64,000 nucleotides of DNA from Stigmatella aurantiaca DW4/3-1 (GTDB lineage: Bacteria > Myxococcota > Myxococcia > Myxococcales > Myxococcaceae). The notes under the pieces were generated by a model. It worked only from the letters and a program-made list of their open reading frames with translations. It was not told the DNA's origin and made no database searches. The stretch lies in NCBI RefSeq assembly GCF_000165485.1, contig NC_014623.1, positions 8,140,893 to 8,204,892 of the forward strand, in the 5' to 3' direction. Numbering within the stretch: position 1 is the stretch's first letter; the number at the start of each line of letters is the position of its first letter. This document shows, piece after piece, positions 61,886 to 64,000 of the stretch. A program made the position numbers and the translations under genes.

Positions 61886-62770
61886 ATGAGCACCCCGGAA
61901 GCACCCGTCCGAAAGAAACTCCAGGAGTACGAGCCCACCGTGGCCAGCGTGCGCATGGAGACGCCTGACACCGCCACCCTCTTCCTGGACTTCGGAGGGG
62001 TGCCGCTGGACTACAAGGCCGGCCAGTTCCTCAACATCGACCCGCACCAGTTCCGTGAGCTGGCCCCGCTGGCCGCCTTCCTCCAGGAGCAAAAGGGCCG
62101 CCGGGAGATGTTCCGCTCCTACTCGCTGAGCTCCGCCCCCCACGAGCCGCTGGTGGCCATCACCGTGAAGGACGAGGTCTTCCTGCCCGGCCTCACGCGC
62201 TACCCGGCGCTGCTCGCGCCGCTGCTCGTCCACGGCCGGCTCGCCGGCGCCCGCCTCAAGGTGTCTGGCTTCATGGGCCCCTACGTCCTGCCCGACGACG
62301 TGGAGTCCCGCACGGACCACATCGTCCACGTGGTGGCCGGCTCCGGCGCGGTGCCCAACTTCTCCATCATCAAGGACGCGCTGCACCGGGGCTTGAAGCT
62401 GCGCCACACCTTCCTGCTCTCCAACAAGACGGCCGCGGACATGCTGTACCGCGACGCCCTGGAGGCCCTGGAGGCCGCGCACCCGGACCAGCTGCGCGTG
62501 GTGCACACCCTCACCCGGGAGACGGAGACCTCCCACCTGGGGCCCCGCGTGCGCAGGGGCCGGGTGGACCAGGCCCTCCTGGAGGAGCTCATCCCGGACC
62601 GGGAGACGTGCCTCGTCTACACCTGCGGCCCGGCCATCACCCCGTGGGACCGGCGCAAGGCGCTGGAGACGCGCACGCCCGCCTCGCCCCGCTTCCTGGA
62701 GACGGTGGTGGGCCACCTCCACACGCTGGGCATCCACGACAAGCGCATCAAGCGGGAGGCGTACGGGTAG
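61886..62770 (+). CDS. ferredoxin-NADP reductase-like FAD/NAD(P)H oxidoreductase
   Basis: 294 aa. FRSYSLSSAP is the FAD-binding motif, and HVVAGSGAVPNFSIIKD the NAD(P) pyrophosphate loop, followed by LVYTCGP. No 2Fe-2S ferredoxin domain is fused, so it needs a partner electron acceptor. Cytoplasmic, of the FNR/phenol-hydroxylase-reductase type. The partner is not obvious in this window. Its 3' end overlaps the methyltransferase 3' end by 23 bp. Confidence 0.88.
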   Translation: MSTPEAPVRKKLQEYEPTVASVRMETPDTATLFLDFGGVPLDYKAGQFLNIDPHQFRELAPLAAFLQEQKGRREMFRSYSLSSAPHEPLVAITVKDEVFLPGLTRYPALLAPLLVHGRLAGARLKVSGFMGPYVLPDDVESRTDHIVHVVAGSGAVPNFSIIKDALHRGLKLRHTFLLSNKTAADMLYRDALEALEAAHPDQLRVVHTLTRETETSHLGPRVRRGRVDQALLEELIPDRETCLVYTCGPAITPWDRRKALETRTPASPRFLETVVGHLHTLGIHDKRIKREAYG

Positions 62771-63602
62771 CGGGCGCCACCCCCAGGGCCTGCGTCAGCT
62801 TGGGCTGCACCCCGAAGGAGCCCAGCAGGGCCTCCAACTTCCCCCGGGCCGCGCGGTTCTCCCGGTGCACGCGGCGGCCGAGGATGAGCTCGTTCTTCAG
62901 CGAGTGCTCCCACCCCGTCAGCTCCGTCACCGTCACCTGGTAGCCAAAGGCCTCCAGCGTCAACGCGCGGATGACGTTGGTGAGGTGCGAGCCGAACTCG
63001 CGCCGGTGCCAGGGGTGCTGGAAGAGCATCCCCAGGGGGCCCTCCACCTCCTGCCGCTGTCCCTTGAGCTGTGCGGCCACCTGCGCCTGGCAGCAGGGCA
63101 CCACCGCCACGTGGTCCGCGTTGTGCTGGATGGCGGCCACCAGCGCATCGTCCGTCGCCGTGTCGCACGCGTGCAGCGCGGTGAGCAGGTGGATGCGCTC
63201 GGGCCAGGTGGCCCCCTCCAGGTGCGCCGTCTGGAACGCCATCCGCGTGAAGCCCAGGCGCTGGGCCCGCTCCTTCGCCCGCTCCGTCAGCTCCGCGCGG
63301 CCCTCGATGGACAGCAGGGTGCCCTCGGAGGCCTCCTTGAGGAACAGCTCATAGAGGATGAAGCCCAGGTAGGCGTTGCCGCTGCCCGCGTCCACGAGGG
63401 TGGCGGCCGGGTGGCGCGCGAGCACATCCTCCACGGCGGGCCGCAACAGGCCCACCAGGTGGTTGACCTGCTTGAGCTTGCGCAGCGAGTCCGCGTTGAG
63501 GTTTCCCTCGCGCGTGAGCAGGTGCAGCTCCCGGAGAAGCACCGGGGACTGGTCTGGCAGCAGTTCGCGCCGGACCTGGGCCGCCTTGACGTTGCGTCTC
63601 AG
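62748..63602 (-). CDS. SAM-dependent methyltransferase, Methyltransf_32-like
   Basis: About 284 aa; the start is uncertain. The domain has LVDAGSGNAYLGFILYEL (SAM motif I) and LLTALHACDTATDDALVAAI and VVPCCQAQVA, the pattern of the Methyltransf_32 family, split by motif. No ATG lies near; the first in-frame codon after nfuA is a CTG at 63602 overlapping its TGA, so translation may be coupled. A GTG at 63542 or an ATG at 63698 inside nfuA are other choices. Substrate unknown. Confidence 0.75.
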   Translation of the reverse strand: MRRNVKAAQVRRELLPDQSPVLLRELHLLTREGNLNADSLRKLKQVNHLVGLLRPAVEDVLARHPAATLVDAGSGNAYLGFILYELFLKEASEGTLLSIEGRAELTERAKERAQRLGFTRMAFQTAHLEGATWPERIHLLTALHACDTATDDALVAAIQHNADHVAVVPCCQAQVAAQLKGQRQEVEGPLGMLFQHPWHRREFGSHLTNVIRALTLEAFGYQVTVTELTGWEHSLKNELILGRRVHRENRAARGKLEALLGSFGVQPKLTQALGVAPATRTPPA

Positions 63603-64000
63603 ATGGACACCACCTCGGTCACCTCGGGAATCGCCTCCCGGAGGCGCCCCTCGATGCCCATCTTCAGGGTCGCCGTCGAGGAGGGGCAGCCGCTGCACGA
63701 GCCCTGCATGTGCAGGTAGACCACGCCGTTCTCGTAGCGGTCCAGGGTGATGTCCCCGCCGTCCTGCGCCACCGCGGGGCGGATCTCCGCATCGAGGATC
63801 TCCCGGATGCGCTGCTCCACCGACGAGCCCCCTTCCGCGGGGGCCGCGCGGGCGGCCGCCACGGCGGCCTCATCCACCACGGGCTCATCGCTGCCCAGGT
63901 GCGCGTCCAGCGTGGACATCACCGCGTCGTTGAGCTCGTCCCACTCCCCCTCGTCGCCCTTGGTCACGGTGACGAAGTTGAGACCCAGCATCACCGCGGT
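63599..64000 (-). CDS. NfuA/NifU-type iron-sulfur carrier (N-terminus off the right edge)
   Basis: The C-terminal NifU domain has LDAEIRPAVAQDGGDITL and CSGC (GSCSGCPSS), which holds the 4Fe-4S cluster delivered to target proteins. The fragment starts with MLGLNFVTVTK, the end of the N-terminal Nfu domain of longer NFU proteins, so the gene is cut by the window edge and the apparent GTG at 63994 is not its start. The stop TGA overlaps the possible CTG start of the next gene. Confidence 0.9.
   Translation of the reverse strand, partial: TAVMLGLNFVTVTKGDEGEWDELNDAVMSTLDAHLGSDEPVVDEAAVAAARAAPAEGGSSVEQRIREILDAEIRPAVAQDGGDITLDRYENGVVYLHMQGSCSGCPSSTATLKMGIEGRLREAIPEVTEVVSI

Overview
The window is high-GC DNA with dense gene packing, short intergenic gaps and third-position GC bias. 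It most likely comes from a myxobacterium of the Cystobacterineae (Stigmatella/Archangium/Cystobacter/Hyalangium type). Supporting signs are an ASH-repeat (choice-of-anchor D) lipoprotein next to a Ser/Thr protein kinase, a PilZ protein of the kind common in Myxococcus relatives, a secreted TPR-CHAT protein, several large secreted carbohydrate-active enzymes, and a possible sigma-54 promoter. I see no phage, IS, tRNA, rRNA or CRISPR. The assignment rests on gene content only.

Layout. 1-8.1 kb: a DUF255 thioredoxin-fold protein cut by the left edge, a GT39-type membrane glycosyltransferase, then two co-directional secreted polysaccharide-active proteins (a beta-helix protein and an MGH1-like glycosidase with binding modules). 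8.2-15 kb: an SF1 helicase, a PaoABC-type periplasmic molybdenum aldehyde oxidoreductase operon and an alpha/beta hydrolase. 15-19.4 kb: ASH/VWA-like lipoprotein and protein kinase. 19.4-28 kb: ttcA-TerB-PhnD-like operon, RNase D, a Cys-bearing four-helix protein, an acetyltransferase, an M32 carboxypeptidase, an unknown 180-aa protein and RF3. 28.3-33.5 kb: lipase plus its foldase, then a three-gene ABC-2 exporter. 33.6-39 kb: Rsm22-type methyltransferase, a tiny peptide with a CxxC array followed by an unknown protein with WH and HH motifs, and the secreted TPR-CHAT protein. 39-42.8 kb: two regulator/enzyme divergons (LysR with aldo/keto reductase; TetR with MBL hydrolase, with two perfect operators). 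42.8-49 kb: two paralogous secreted proteins, one ending in a Hint autoprocessing domain, and a PA14/GH2/LamG lipoprotein. 49-52 kb: a threonine-rich leader peptide ahead of an editing-domain-less threonyl-tRNA synthetase, a lipoprotein and a metalloprotease. 52-64 kb: DEIH helicase, cytochrome c, MBL hydrolase, proline iminopeptidase, a response regulator/PilZ/histidine kinase operon, rRNA methyltransferase, ferredoxin-reductase-like protein, another methyltransferase and NfuA cut by the right edge.

The three most interesting items are: (1) the Thr-rich leader with alternative RNA pairings that could hide or expose the ribosome binding site of a catalytic-core-only ThrRS; (2) the 46-residue peptide with five Cys spaced every third residue, followed by an uncharacterised possible metalloprotein, a candidate peptide-modification or metal-binding module; (3) the secreted domain family found once fused to a Hint domain and once duplicated without it. 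All three are inferences from sequence and were not checked against any database.
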